DNA of 64,000 nucleotides from Hydra vulgaris (GCF_038396675.1 NC_088934.1:46342001-46406000), one strand, 5' to 3'; positions 30,737 to 42,204 are shown, numbered from the stretch's first letter. Notes: generated by a model not told the origin, from the sequence alone. Program-made: numbers and translations.

Positions 30737-32516
30737 TCAATAAGTCAATAACGCCAGCTGGTAAGTTTTTGTTTTGGTGTGACTTCCTGCTGTCTTTCTA
30801 AGAGAAGAAATAAATGGATCAGATGTACACTGAAGCCGATTTAACAAATCTCGGTAAGTTTTCACACGAGATGATTTTTTTGCAAAATGTTCACGATAGT
30901 TTTGAAAGTCTTTATTGCGTGCTTCTTGAGCTTCTTTAGAATACATACCAATGGGTAATGCTAAAATTTTAATAATTTCAGAACCATGAATTAAAATTTT
31001 GTGGAGAGATTGTGGCATATAGTACGAAAGATAATGATGAACATAAAGTCGAGCTGTTTTTAAACAGAAAGCCTCAAATTTATCAGTGTCAATGTCTAAA
31101 CCTTTGATGTTTCACTACGACCAGATTTCAGAACATCAACTATCAACCCCATTTCATCTTTAAATCTAATTTGAATTTGTTGTTTCAGAGCCTTTACTTT
31201 AAACTTATCTTCTTCTGTTTTTGCCAGCCACTTTTTCAAAGTCATTTTATATCCAATATGTAATAAAAATTCAAAATAACGTATCCAAGCATGTAAGGAT
31301 GATAATCCAAATGAATAACTGCCTGTCATGCCCTTTTTCAAAACCATTTTTTCAATATAATTTATTGCTTTGAGACTTGCCCCGTATATAGTACAGCATT
31401 GACTAGAATTTGTAACATCTGAAAGAGCAGTGTGAACTTTTCCATCAATCATAGTAATTTGTATTATATGATGTATTTTAATTTTTTTATTATTTATGCC
31501 AACTTCAGTAACTTGTATCTTGGAAGTTTCAAATCTCAAGCCTAATAAGATCCTCTTCTGATTTAGAAACTGCTGCAGTTTCTTTTTCAAGTTTAAAACG
31601 TAGAGGTCTACAGTATATTGTTGATGATGGTCATGGATTTTGCCAATCTGGGTATCGTTTTCCATCTGAAAAGCCACACAACTCCAATGGCACTAGACAA
31701 GTAATAAAAATTTCCTACTCTTTGTTTAAATTTCTTGTTACTGTTCCTTGCAATATTTGTTTATATGTGGACTGTCCTGTGGCACCATCAAACCCTACTT
31801 TGTATCTCAGAGAAAGTCTATCTGGAGTGCCTTCAGTGCTAAGGACATCATACTGTGCCTTGAATATTCTATTTGCTTCATAATCCACCAAAGCTTGCAG
31901 TTTTATTTCAGTTGAAAAGTCTGAGGCAGATATATCTGCAGGATAGCATAACAGCTTTGCATCCCGAACATCATCATATGGAGGATATATATCAACTCCT
32001 TTTTCAACTGCTTGATTTCGAATAACTTGGTAAGAAGCTTTTGTCAATCTAGCATCTAAAGAAGACAAAGAGCTTCATCTTTAGACATTCTACAATCTTT
32101 TTTTGAGGTTTTTTCAATTGGATTGGCTTTTCTCCGTTTAATTTATGAAGCAAATTGTAACGCAGAAGCAGAATACATTTCAGTTAAGTGACTAACTTTA
32201 TGCTTTTTGGTTTTAGTAGAGTAATCGTCAAAGTTTGTCTTAATTGGTCTTCCAATAGGTATTGGGGTTACATTTAAATCTTCAGGAATATGACTTTGCA
32301 GCCATTTTTTATTTTTTTCTTCAAATCGAGCCATGCTGCTATATGACTTGCGCCACTTATCTCGTAGATGAGTTATTATAGTTTCTAATTGCTGCTTGCT
32401 GCAATCCAAAATCATAGCATCAATAAGTTTGTCCACAATACCAGAGTCAGATATTTGTAGATTATTAGGTATATGCATAATGAATGCATAGATATCAAAA
32501 TATTTCATTTCAGCCT
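30737..32516 (-). pseudogene. RAG1-core/Transib-like transposase, broken
   Basis: Minus strand, starting after a TTGTAG acceptor at about 32517. The 32508-32143 frame ends in GRPIKTNFDDYS...YSASALQFA and a TAA. The next frame (32068-31715) has CYPADISAS and RYKVGFDGATGQS; the D near 31788 fits RAG1 D600 (CDG motif). An alternating frame gives CRPLRFKLEKETAA. 31620-31096 has ITMIDGKVHTALSD (D near 31445, candidate D708), SLHAWIRYFEFLLHIGYK (like RAG1 ALHCDIG...FQLEIG) and MGLIVDVLKSG. 31100-30737 has YYMPQSLHKILIHG, then LPIGMYSKEAQEARNKDFQNYR, matching the RAG1 E962 helix. About 90 residues between the last two blocks are deleted, and there are at least four frame breaks. The enzyme would have nicked at the heptamer and formed hairpins; this copy cannot. 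Confidence 0.75.
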
Positions 32517-33017
32517 ACAAATACAAAAAATATATTATTCATGAGACATTTGGACAACTAGACATGCCCCCTGCCCAAAAGATGAAACTTGTATAAATCA
32601 TGTATAGAGACGCAGCTGACATCTGCCGACAATAGGTAAAATATATATTGATAATGTACATATTGGGCAAAATATTTCAAGTCTCAAATTTCTGGAGCAC
32701 CTTGGACCGCAAAAGTACTTCATTATTTAAGTTAAATTTTCACTAAATAAAGTACTTTAAATACGCCATCATTAGAAATCAATTTATTTGATATAGCTTA
32801 CGTGCAAAATAATTATGAAATAGCTCATTTGATAGATAATACTTAGTTTTGTGCAATTATGCAATAAAAAAAAAAATGAAGTTTTAAAAATTAATAACAA
32901 TTTCATGCTTATTAGTAACACGAAAAATATTATTAAATTTAAAAAAAAACAACCTTTTTTATTAACAGCTTAAAATGCAAACGGCATGATAGTTATACAG
33001 AAATATATACATTTTAT

Positions 33018-33113
33018 AATAGCCGGATGGCATATTTTGAAACCCTATACAGGCTCAGAATAGGCAGGAAAATGAGCAATCTGATTCGCTGATTTTGAAA
33101 GAGAGGCAAGTGC
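33018..33113 (+). repeat. Internal inverted repeat of the Transib element, left arm
   Basis: It runs from AGCCGGATGGCATATTTTG through ATTCGCTGATTTTGAAAGAG. The complement lies at 35506-35605 with about 90% match over roughly 90 bp. Confidence 0.8.
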
Positions 33114-35505
33114 GATTTTGTTGAAAAATATAATTAAAATCCAAACAAACGTAATGATATACTAAGTTTATCGATACAAGTCATGTGTTACTATCAACAC
33201 AGGAAATTCATTTTATTTCAGTAATCTTCAGAGAATTTAAAATATATCAAAATCTATTTGTGCAAGAGAATTTTCACTCGTAAAAATTTCAAATTTAACA
33301 AAAAAAGTGATAATTATGTTTGTCTACAGAACAGTAATTTTTGTACAGTTACATATAAACACTGACATTAAAAGCAAGAAAAAGTATTGAAGTCAAATAA
33401 GTTATCCAAATAAAAGTGGATTATGGCATAAATAAAAGTGGATTATGGCAAATGATTGTGGCATTTTTTGTATTGTATTAATTGAAAAAAAAGGATGTAA
33501 AAAACTAAGTGGTTAATATCAAACGTTTTAATGAAAAAAGAGTAATAAAAAAAAGAAAATAAAATTATCAAAAAAGAACAAAATAAGTTGTCATGCTATG
33601 AATATTTTTGCTACTATAATGTGTTTTGTATGTATAAACTCTTGAAATATTTCACTTGAATTTGCATGTGTGCAATTTCTAAATGCGTTTCTCATCAAAT
33701 ATAATGTCTGTGTTCTATAAAGCATGCTCGATACAAATTTTATACGCAATTGCACCAGACTACTGGTAAAGTACTTACAATATGCAAAGTATAAATTTTA
33801 AGCTGAGGCAGAGGTTGTTCTAAGCTCATTACTGCATCTTTATACCAACTTGTTAATTATAAACAATTTAAAATTTTGGAAAAAGAAAATTTTTACAGAT
33901 GTTTTGCCAAACTAGCTTACATGTTCCATATAAACCTACAAACCCTGAAGTAGTTACTGTTCAACCTAACGTTTGAGAAGGCTGATAAAGCGTACATAAA
34001 TATTTTTCTTTATATATATTATATAGGATGAAAATTGGATAATAATCTAATGGAAATAATTTGAATAATAAATTGGATAATAATCTATTGGAAAATTTAA
34101 CAAAAAAAGTGATATTTGTTTTTTCACTGAACATTAAAACTTTACTGAGTATTAAAGTCAAAAAATTTAACCAAATAAAGGTGAATTATGGCAATTTTTG
34201 TAATAAAAATAACTTGATCAAAATTAGCTTTTACATTTGAGGGAGCAAGTTTTCAAAAAAATTATTAATATTACATCAAAATAAAACATGACACATCTCT
34301 GTTTTTATATTAATAAACAAGAGATATTCACAGAAATTTAAAAAAAGAACACTTGTTTTTATTGGTTATATCAAAAATTACATAATGAAACTATTCATAA
34401 AATTTGTAAATATGGAGTACATTTTATTAAAGGTTTTTTTTCTAATTTTTTTAAAGCAGACATTTTTTTTTTCTTCTGGAGTATATAATGTAAAATAAAT
34501 TATTAGCATTATAAATATATAAAATTTATCAAAGTTTGCTGCTTTATTTAATATTATTTACACTATCAGTTGCTATTAAAGTATACACATTTTGTACTAA
34601 TTATAGAATACAATAACGAGTATTTTGTTCAGCTTTAAAGCTATATATCAACAAACATGTATTGAGTTTTGAAATTGAAATAAACAACAACATTAACTTG
34701 CATGTTTGCAATTTTTCTTTTTTTTACCTTTTTACACTTAGTTTTTCCTAAAGGTGTGGTAAGTTGAGAGTTATTGCTTTTGGTAATCAGTTTACTATAT
34801 CAAAACACACTTGTGGACAACAAGTTATAGATTTTTTCTAACAGCTTATTATGCTACAATGCTTTGTGATCTTTTATTACTATACATTACCATAGGTTAT
34901 CTAAATTCGCTCTTGCTTACAATTGCTTTTAATTTAAGAGTGTTGCAAATCATCTGGGCTAGCTGTAACAACCAATAAGCAATATTCTCAAACTTTTTTA
35001 GTGTTGTATATAATTTATATATAGGAGTAATAAGTGTAAAGTTCTAAAAAGTAATTAGGCTATTTTTTTAAAATACTTTTCTTGCTAAATGATTGGATAA
35101 ATGGTAACTTAATTTGAAAAAAATTATACCAAGTTAATAATAGTTTATTAATATTAGTAGGTAAATTTTAAAACTGTTTTAAAAAATCTATCGTATGAGA
35201 ATCACAGCATAGTCAAGTTTTACCATCTGGTTTATAGTTTGTTACAATGGTTGTCTTTTTTATATCTTACAATTAGAAAAACAAACTAATTTTTTTAAAT
35301 CTTTATTTTTAAGAAAAAATTCTGAAAATCACGGATGTTTTGAGTTGTGAGGGTTTGTATAAGTATTTGTACTATATTGCACAAAATTGGATAGAAAAAT
35401 CATAACTTTTTTTGCTATTATTATTTGGTTTTTTATGAAATTACTCAAATTCACTTTTATTATTAAAGACGTTTTTTGACATTTGTTTTGATTTAAAAAT
35501 ACGCG

Positions 35506-35605
35506 TAAAAGCCTCTCTTTCAAAATCAGCGAATCAGATTGCGCATATTTCTGCCTATTCTGAGTCTGTATAGGGTTTCAAAATATGCAGCCGGATGTTT
35601 AAGCT
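35506..35605 (-). repeat. Internal inverted repeat of the Transib element, right arm
   Basis: Reverse complement of 33018-33113. It lies only about 75 bp from the right end of the element. The 2.4 kb between the arms has no supported gene. Confidence 0.8.
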
Positions 35606-35636
35606 ATAAAATGATATATAACAATGTCAATTTTGA

Positions 35637-35679
35637 GAATATTTTTTTAATACTTTTTTACGCCACTTGGCCCACTGTG
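35637..35679 (-). repeat. Right terminal inverted repeat, RSS-like
   Basis: On the minus strand: heptamer CACAGTG (35679-35673), 12 bp GGCCAAGTGGCG, then TAAAAAAGT. AAAAAAGT thus starts 13 bp after the heptamer, against 22 bp at the other end. Confidence 0.75.
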
Positions 35680-35756
35680 CAATGAACGGAAAATGTAGAA
35701 GCACGCTTGTTAACAATAAAAGACTTTCTAATTAATTATTTATTTTATTATAGTTA

Positions 35757-35757
<1 letters not shown>

Positions 35758-35830
<73 letters not shown>
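35758..35830. repeat. (TA)n microsatellite
   Basis: About 70 bp of TA, followed by short ATAATATAACTATAATA palindromic sequence up to 35900, just before the LINE. Confidence 0.95.
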
Positions 35831-35833
<3 letters not shown>

Positions 35834-35937
35834 ATATAACTATAATAATATAGTTATATTATTATAGTTATATTATTAATTAACTAGTTATAACAAAAGA
35901 CTTCCTAATTAATTAGTTATTATATTTTATCGTTACG

Positions 35938-36597
35938 ATGGAAAAGAAAAATAGCCATGATTTTAAAAACAAAAACGATGCAAATAACAATACAAGTGAA
36001 TCGATTATATCAATTAACATAGTTCACGATCTATTTCAACAAATGTTTGCTAAACAACAGAAAGACATCTTCAACCTCATAAGCGGAAATCTAAAATTGA
36101 CGAATGATAGAATTGACGAGGTACTTAAAGAAGCAAGTAAATCTAAAGAAAGATGTGAAATGCTAGAAAAGGAGAACAGAAAATTAAAAGCTGAGTTAAG
36201 AAAAATCAACGAGAGAATAAAAAATTTAGAACTTATTAATAAAGATATTGAAGAAAATTTAAATGTAACGCAGGAAATTCAAGAAAAGATGATAAAAAGT
36301 AAAAATAATAACGTTATCGATGATGGTGGTAAAAAAAAAATTAAGACAGTTGGAGGACAGACTAAGAAGAAACAATATTCGGATTGATGGAGTTATCGAA
36401 AATGAACTTGAAAATTGGGATGATAAACTTAAAAATAAACTTAAAGGATCGGGAATCTATATAAATGAAGATTTTTCCAGCGAAACACGTGAAGTAAGAA
36501 AAAATTTAATAAACAAGATGAAAGAACACAGAAAGAATGGTAAATATTCTGTTATTATTTACGATAAACTCATTGTGAAAGATTTTAGGAGAAAGTA
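35938..36597 (+). pseudogene. LINE ORF1 coiled-coil protein, frameshifted
   Basis: ATG 35938 opens a 149-codon frame with a long coiled coil at about residues 55-120 (heptads in EASKSKERCEMLEKENRKLK). A one-base shift in the A9 run near 36335 moves reading to the next frame, which gives RQLEDRLRRNNIRIDGV, the start of the RRM-like core of L1-type ORF1 proteins, and then GSGIYINEDFSSETREVRK, its C-terminal end. The middle of the core domain, roughly 45 residues, is missing between ENWDD and KLKNKLK. ORF1 proteins bind element RNA as trimers. Stop at 36596. Confidence 0.75.
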
Positions 36598-36725
36598 AAC
36601 CAGCGCTTAATCACATTTTCTACTTTTAACTTTTAAATAAACACATTTTATTATACTTAGTAAAATAACTACATTATTATTCATTATTATTTTAATTATT
36701 TTTATTTGATACATTTATCCTTACA

Positions 36726-39123
36726 ATGAGTCAAAATACTATTTTCCAAAACGCTGAATTTAAATCAATTATAAATAAAAAAACACATTTATTGAATAAA
36801 GATTCTGATCCTGATATTAACTATTATAAAGAACAAATTAGAAATTTAATTTCAATATACAATGATATTGAATGGGAAAGCCTTATTAAATGTTTGGATA
36901 TTATTTCGTTCGCAATTAAACATAAGGAGCTTACCAAAATTTTTTGAATTATTCAAGCAGTTTCTGTATTGAAGCAAAATTGATTTTAAAGGTATTTGTC
37001 TTAGCGAGACTTGGTGTCACGATGTTAATATTGAGAATGATTCAAATTAACAGATACAAAATTATAAAGCAATTCATCAACTCAGGAACTCTGAGAAGAT
37101 AGGTAGGGGATTATATATTTTTATAAATAAATTATTGTCATATGAATGTAAAAAAGAATTGGGCTCAAACACAAGCAATTAAGAGTCGCTGCGCTTTGAA
37201 ATCGCAAACAAAGCCTTAAAAAATATTATTGTCTACGTTATATACAGGACACCTTTTGGAACAATAAAACTATTTGAAGATTACGTAGAAATGATATTTA
37301 AAACCGAATCAAGGTCAAATAAAAGCGTGTACCTCGCAGGCGATTTTAACCTCAACTTTCTTGAGTATGACGCAAATAAAAAAAATAAAAAACTTTTTCA
37401 ACTGTATTTTCCAGAATGGTTACATTCCACTAATTAATAAACCCACTCGAATTACCAAAGAAAGCTACTGCAATTGATCAAATAATCACTAATGAATTCA
37501 TTAATACCGAAATTAAAACAGGAATATTTAAATCTGATATTTCTGACCACTTTCCAGTATTTATAGTGTCACAAAAGTGCGATAATATTCGTGCTCAAAA
37601 AATGAGAAGAACAACTAGAGTAATCAATGAAACAATGAAATAATATAAACAATATAATGAAATAATATAAAATATTTTCAAAACCAATTATCTTTTATAA
37701 ATTGGAATCATCTTTTATAAATTACAAACGTTAATAAAGCATATGATATGTTCCTTAACAAGTTTCAAAAAGTTTATAACAAAGTTTTTCCAGAGACTAT
37801 GAAATTTGTCAAAACAAAAACGCTATTAAATCCTTGGATAACTAAGGGTATTCTAAAGTTGTCAAAAAAAAAAAAACTTTATATAATAAATTTATAAAAA
37901 AAAGAACACTTTAAAATGAAATTAAGTATAAAAACTATAAACGTCTTTTTGAATCAATTTTAAGACGTTCTAAAAAATATTATTAGTTTGATGAAAAAAA
38001 ATATACAGTAGGAGTTTCTATCGATCTCAGCAAAGCGTTTGGCACAGTTGATCATAACATTCTTCTAGCTAAACTAAAATATTATGGCATAAAAAACTCA
38101 AACATTGATTGGTTTATAAGTTACTTAACAAAGAGAAAACAATATATATCGTATAACGAAGGAAAATCAAAATATACGACAGTCACATGCGGTGTTCCTC
38201 AAGGATCAATACTTGGAACACTACTCTTTCTTGTTTATATAAATGACTTACATATGTTTTCTAATATTTTAACTTCAATTTTATTCGCCGATGACACAAA
38301 CTTGTTTTACTCTAATAGTAACATCGACTTCTTATTTGAAACAGTCATAAGGAACTCACAAATTTAACTGAATGGTTCAAGTCGAATAAACTATCCTTAA
38401 ATATAATTAAAACCAAATATACTCTTTTTCATAGACTCCGCGAAAAAAAAAATTATTCCATTAAAACTTCCCTATCTTTGTATTAATAATTCTATTATAA
38501 AAAGAGAGCACTCGTGCGCGTTTTTAGAAGTATTTCTAGACAAAAATCTTTCATGGCGTGAACACATAAGTATAATAGAAAACAAAATATCAAAAAATAT
38601 TCGTTTATTATAAAAAGCTAAAAGATTTTTAGACCAAAACTGTTTAAAAAACATATTCTTTTCTTTTCTTTTTATGGGAACATTGCTTGGTGCAGCTCCA
38701 ACGGAACCAAGATAAAAAAACTACTCAATAGACAAAAACATGCAATACAAATTATTTTAAATGTAAACAGTTTAACGCCCTCAAAAGGTTTATTTAATTT
38801 ACTAAATATACTCAATGTTTATCAACTAAACATTTATCAGATACTTAATTTTATGTATAAAATTGATAATAAAATGACACCTCTAATATTTAATACCTTT
38901 TTTAACAAAATAAATCATGTTTACTCTACTAGATTTTCAAATCAAAACTACATTTAACCCAAAACCTATTATACGGCCACCAAATTCTCTATTGCAAATA
39001 GAGGACCCAAGTTATGGAATTCTAAATTTAATAACGACATCAAAACTACTGCTTCTTTTCACAAATTTAAAATAAAACTTAAACAAAAACTTCTTACTAT
39101 TGACAATGAATTAGGTTATTTCT
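36726..39123 (+). pseudogene. LINE ORF2 (endonuclease plus RT), broken
   Basis: 36726-36947 may hold the ORF2 start. 36990-37560 carries an apurinic-type endonuclease in pieces: CLSETWCHD, RGLYIFINKLLSYEC and YLAGDFNLNFLEYD (a catalytic motif). Near 37900 the linker SKKYY is joined directly to GVSIDLSKAFGTVDH (38011), so about 165-170 codons of RT present in copy 1 are deleted at about 37995. The RT then continues with CGVPQGSILGTLLFLVYIND and LFADDTNLF (38281-38310), and after several frameshifts ends at 39123 with ANRGPKLWN...NELGYF. The order of parts is normal; the protein is not functional. Confidence 0.8.
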
Positions 39124-39375
39124 AAAGTTTTTTTTTTTTTAACTTTACTTTTATCTTCTTTTTTATTATTTTCTGGTTTATATTTTCTTTCTTTTTTTTT
39201 TTAATTTCCTTATGCGAACAAGCCACCTGGTTTGCTTTTTTCTGTTCTTGATATTATTAACTTAAACAGTGTAAAAAATAACTCTTAATCCTATTAATAA
39301 TTATTGATTAACAATCAATAAATTTTTTCAATCAATAGTTCTTTTTATAACTTTAATTTTAAATCAGCTCTTATA

Positions 39376-39793
39376 TACAGAGTGGTGCAGAGTAAACGCA
39401 TGTTTTTTGAACCGGTAGTACGCGGCGACGGTAAGGGGGTTTTGACCTTGAGCGAATGTTGGCAGGCAGCCCAAATAAAGCCGTTTCAGTCGCTATGGAG
39501 CATTGGAGCATATAACATCGTGTGTTCGTTGTCGAGCAGTTTTTTAGAAACAATGATTCTGTAGTCACATTGCAACGTCTTTTCCGTCTATATTTTAGAG
39601 TTGGACGTCGAGGTGCAGTGCCTGATCGAAATACCGTACTCCGATGGGTTGCAGCGTTTATAAGTATTGGTTCTGTGATGAAAAAGAAACCACCTGGTCT
39701 TCCCCGTTCAGTTTGTACTCCGGAAAATGTAGACCGAGTCAGAACGGCAGTTGTTACTAGTCCTAGACGATCGACTAGACGACATGCTGTAAA
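39376..39793 (+). pseudogene. Tc1-related transposase N-terminus (DUF4817-type HTH), truncated
   Basis: The frame at 39522-39791 encodes FVVEQFFRNNDSVVTLQRLF, RRGAVPDRNTVLRWVAAF and KKKPPGLPRSVCTPENVDRV...SPRRSTRRHAV. This is the DUF4817 helix-turn-helix seen at the start of Tc1/mariner-related transposases in insects and fish. The catalytic DDE part is gone; sequence turns abruptly AT-rich at 39793. Upstream (39376-39500) GAGTGGTGCAGAGTAAACGC looks like the terminal repeat of the same element. The block is clearly richer in G+C than its surroundings, which suits a late arrival by horizontal transfer. Confidence 0.75.
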
Positions 39794-39913
39794 TATATAC
39801 ATAAAAAAAAAAAATTGTTTCTGCACGTTTTTTTTTTGTATAAGGGTTATCCATAAATTACGTTTAATTTCGATTACGATTATTTTTTATTTATTATGTT
39901 ATAGACTTTAAAA

Positions 39914-39945
39914 AAGTTTCACAGAAGAAAACTTCTGTGAAACTT
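39914..39945. repeat. Perfect 14-bp hairpin
   Basis: AAGTTTCACAGAAG and CTTCTGTGAAACTT around AAAA. Confidence 0.85.
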
Positions 39946-40429
39946 AAATAAAACCTATTAGAAGTACATTTTCTTTAAAAGAAACCTAAGCCAATTTATA
40001 TATAACTAAATTTATTTTATTATCTTTATTTCTTTAGCATAAGTGCTAAATGAATGATATCTTAAAACCTTCTAATAGGTTTTAGAACTTTTTTTAAACT
40101 TAATAGAAATTCAAATGCCTGCTACTTAAATATATTTATATTGTTTGTTTTAGTTTCTTTTATTCTATTGTTTACATTAAAAATGAATTTCGCATTGAAT
40201 CGATGTTTATTTTATTTTTCTTTATTCAACAATTTCTTACTTCGACTTCCATATTAATGTTTAAATAACACTAAAAGTATAATATTTTTCATGCGTTTTA
40301 ATTAGAATTAAAGGTATATAATAAAATGTTTCCATACCTTCAACATTAAAGATGAGCAAGATTTTTTCCTGCAATCTTGATTGATTCCTTAGCAATAAAG
40401 CAAAAGCGATATTTTAAGTTTACATGCTG
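39946..40429. other. AT-rich spacer, no gene seen
   Basis: CTTCTAATAGGTTTTA near 40068 repeats in inverted form near 39951. Nothing else. Confidence 0.35.
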
Positions 40430-41490
40430 TTATATAAAAACTAATTGAAAGGTTGCGAGCTTTGAAAATGATTGGGGAAAGTTCAGTGGATAATAGAGGA
40501 CGTCTTATAAAATAAATGGTGTTTGAAAAAACTTTATCAGAAAGCACATTTAAAGCTTTCCAATAAAGGAAAGCCACTACCTTGGGAAGCCTATATGCTT
40601 TTTAAATTCCAATTTAAATGTTAAAACTATGTGCATGCTGTTTAAAGAAAAAGTACTTTTCAATATAATTTGCAAAACGAAGTTTTTCAACTACTTTAAA
40701 GAAAACTGTAATCTTTCCTTTGGAAGGTCGCAAAATTATTGTGTCTTGACTTTATGCCGAACATACAGATCCCAAAAGTACCAATGCAAAAAACTTTCTA
40801 TCTGAGGCAACTTTCAATTAACGTTTTTGTATTCATAAAAATAAAAGTAGCAAAGCGCAATTTTTTGTTTACCACGAAGGCACAACAGACAAGTGTTCAG
40901 AGTGTTCCCTTTTATTTAACTATTTAATAAAAATAGTTAATTTAATGAAAGTAGTGGTGCAGCTTACCAAACTTAAATATTCTCAGATGTTTGTTGGGGC
41001 CAAAATAAAAACCATTTATTATCTAGGCTACTCTTTGCCATGACTGATTTAAAAAATAAGCAATTCTACAGAATAATAGGGCGTTCCTTCCTACCGTGTG
41101 ATAGGGATTTTAGGATGATAAAAAACAAAACCGACACGATAGGTTTTACACAGTAGACCAAGTATGTGACCTTATTTAGACATCCTTCAAAAATGATAAA
41201 TTTGTGGTACAAAAAGTTGAGTTCTCAGAAATTTTACACTTCAAAACGTGGTGGTCGCAATTTTACAAAAAAAAATGTGCTTTCGATGAAACCAAAGTAA
41301 TCATAGCTTTTCCTTTAGACTAACGGTTTGCCTAAACTTATATTTTCCAAGTAAAGAAACTTACCTGGCAGAAAAAGTACCAAATAAAAAAATGGCAAAC
41401 ATAAAGATACTATGACCCAACCTTCCTGTGGAGTTATATGGAAACTTTATATGGCCAACAACCAAAGTTGTTGAAGTTGAAAATGTAGTA
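40430..41490 (+). pseudogene. DDE-like transposon protein, multi-frame remnant
   Basis: Reading through several frames gives, in order: SSVDNRGRLIK, ESHYLGKPICFLNSNLNV, KENCNLSFGRS, then the open frame 40739-40924 (LDFMPNIQIPKVPMQKTFYLRQLSINVF), FSDVCWGQNKNHLLSRLLFAM and GRSFLPCDRDFRMI. This order matches a widespread invertebrate transposon-type family with the core 'F-S-D-x-C-x-G-Q-N-K-N', probably an RNase H-like catalytic strand. The asparagine usual after D is V here. Many stops; long dead. The fragment at 28812-29283 looks like the N-terminus of the same family. Confidence 0.55.
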
Positions 41491-42204
41491 ATAGTAATAA
41501 TGTAAACATAGTGTTTTTAGTAAATAACATTATTTTAAAACACATTTTTCTGTCTTTTTATTTAATTATGCTTAAAGGAGGTAAGTCAAACAACTTTAAT
41601 GATTTTTTTGTGCATATGAAAGCATTGTAAATGTTATTCGTTATCATGTTATTAATCAAGTGTGTTTTGTGATAACTGGGGTAATAAAGAAGTCATTTCC
41701 AGAGACTTTTTACTTTTGAATAAAAGAGGCAGAATGCCTCTTTTATTCAAAAGTAAAAACTCTCTTTGTTTCCAGCATTAAAATATTACAAAGATGGCTC
41801 TAAATGTCATATTTTATTTTTCCGTAAACAGTATAAACGTTAAAATTAGAATTTTCACATTAGTTTTCACTTCAGACAATTCCCAGGGAGCACAGGGCGT
41901 CCTTGGGTGTCCATAGGACGTATCGTTTAGGTCCGTCCGTCCAAGTCCAAAATTGTACGTCCGCATCTAAAGAAGGTGTATTCTTTTCTCCGTGTGTTAC
42001 TATTACGCATGCGTGAATATAAAGTATTTTTAAAATAGTTAAAACAACATAGTTTGAAAGTCGACAATTTTTATGCTAAAAAACTATTTAGTTATAGTTA
42101 TCGAATATTAACTAGTTTGATTATATAGTAATATCTATATTATAATATCTTTTTATTTAGATTAATAAATTTAATTAACAAATATGGACTAGAATCTATT
42201 TAGT
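41491..42204. other. AT-rich spacer with a perfect hairpin
   Basis: 41707-41759 is a perfect palindrome: 25-bp arms (TTTTTACTTTTGAATAAAAG then AGGCA) around GAA. 41883-41950 is a short GC-richer patch with TCCxxGGxCGT repeats. No gene. Confidence 0.6.

Larger units (their letters stand above)
30370..35679 (-). mobile_element. RAG1/Transib-superfamily transposon with CACAGTG ends
   Basis: The left end CACAGTGGGCC (30370-30380) and right end GGCCCACTGTG (35669-35679) are exact inverted repeats of 11 bp. They are flanked on both sides by CAATG (30365-30369 and 35680-35684), a perfect 5-bp target duplication, the size made by Transib and RAG transposition. CACAGTG is the consensus heptamer of V(D)J recombination signals. 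Inside, on the minus strand, is a RAG1-core-like transposase gene (30737-32516). The element is 5310 bp. No kelch-type RAG2-like ORF is seen in 33000-35679. Confidence 0.85.
35938..39330 (+). mobile_element. Two-ORF LINE, internally deleted
   Basis: Plus-strand element with ORF1 (coiled coil), endonuclease and RT parts in order, ending in a T-rich 3' region and a CAATAAA-type tail near 39320. It is the only copy here that keeps its 5' genes. Deletions remove parts of ORF1 and of the RT fingers. Confidence 0.8.

Noticed and set aside
30370-35679. A RAG2-like partner gene in the RAG1-like element
   Set aside because: No kelch-type repeats or ORF above 70 codons with motifs exist between 33000 and 35679 on either strand.
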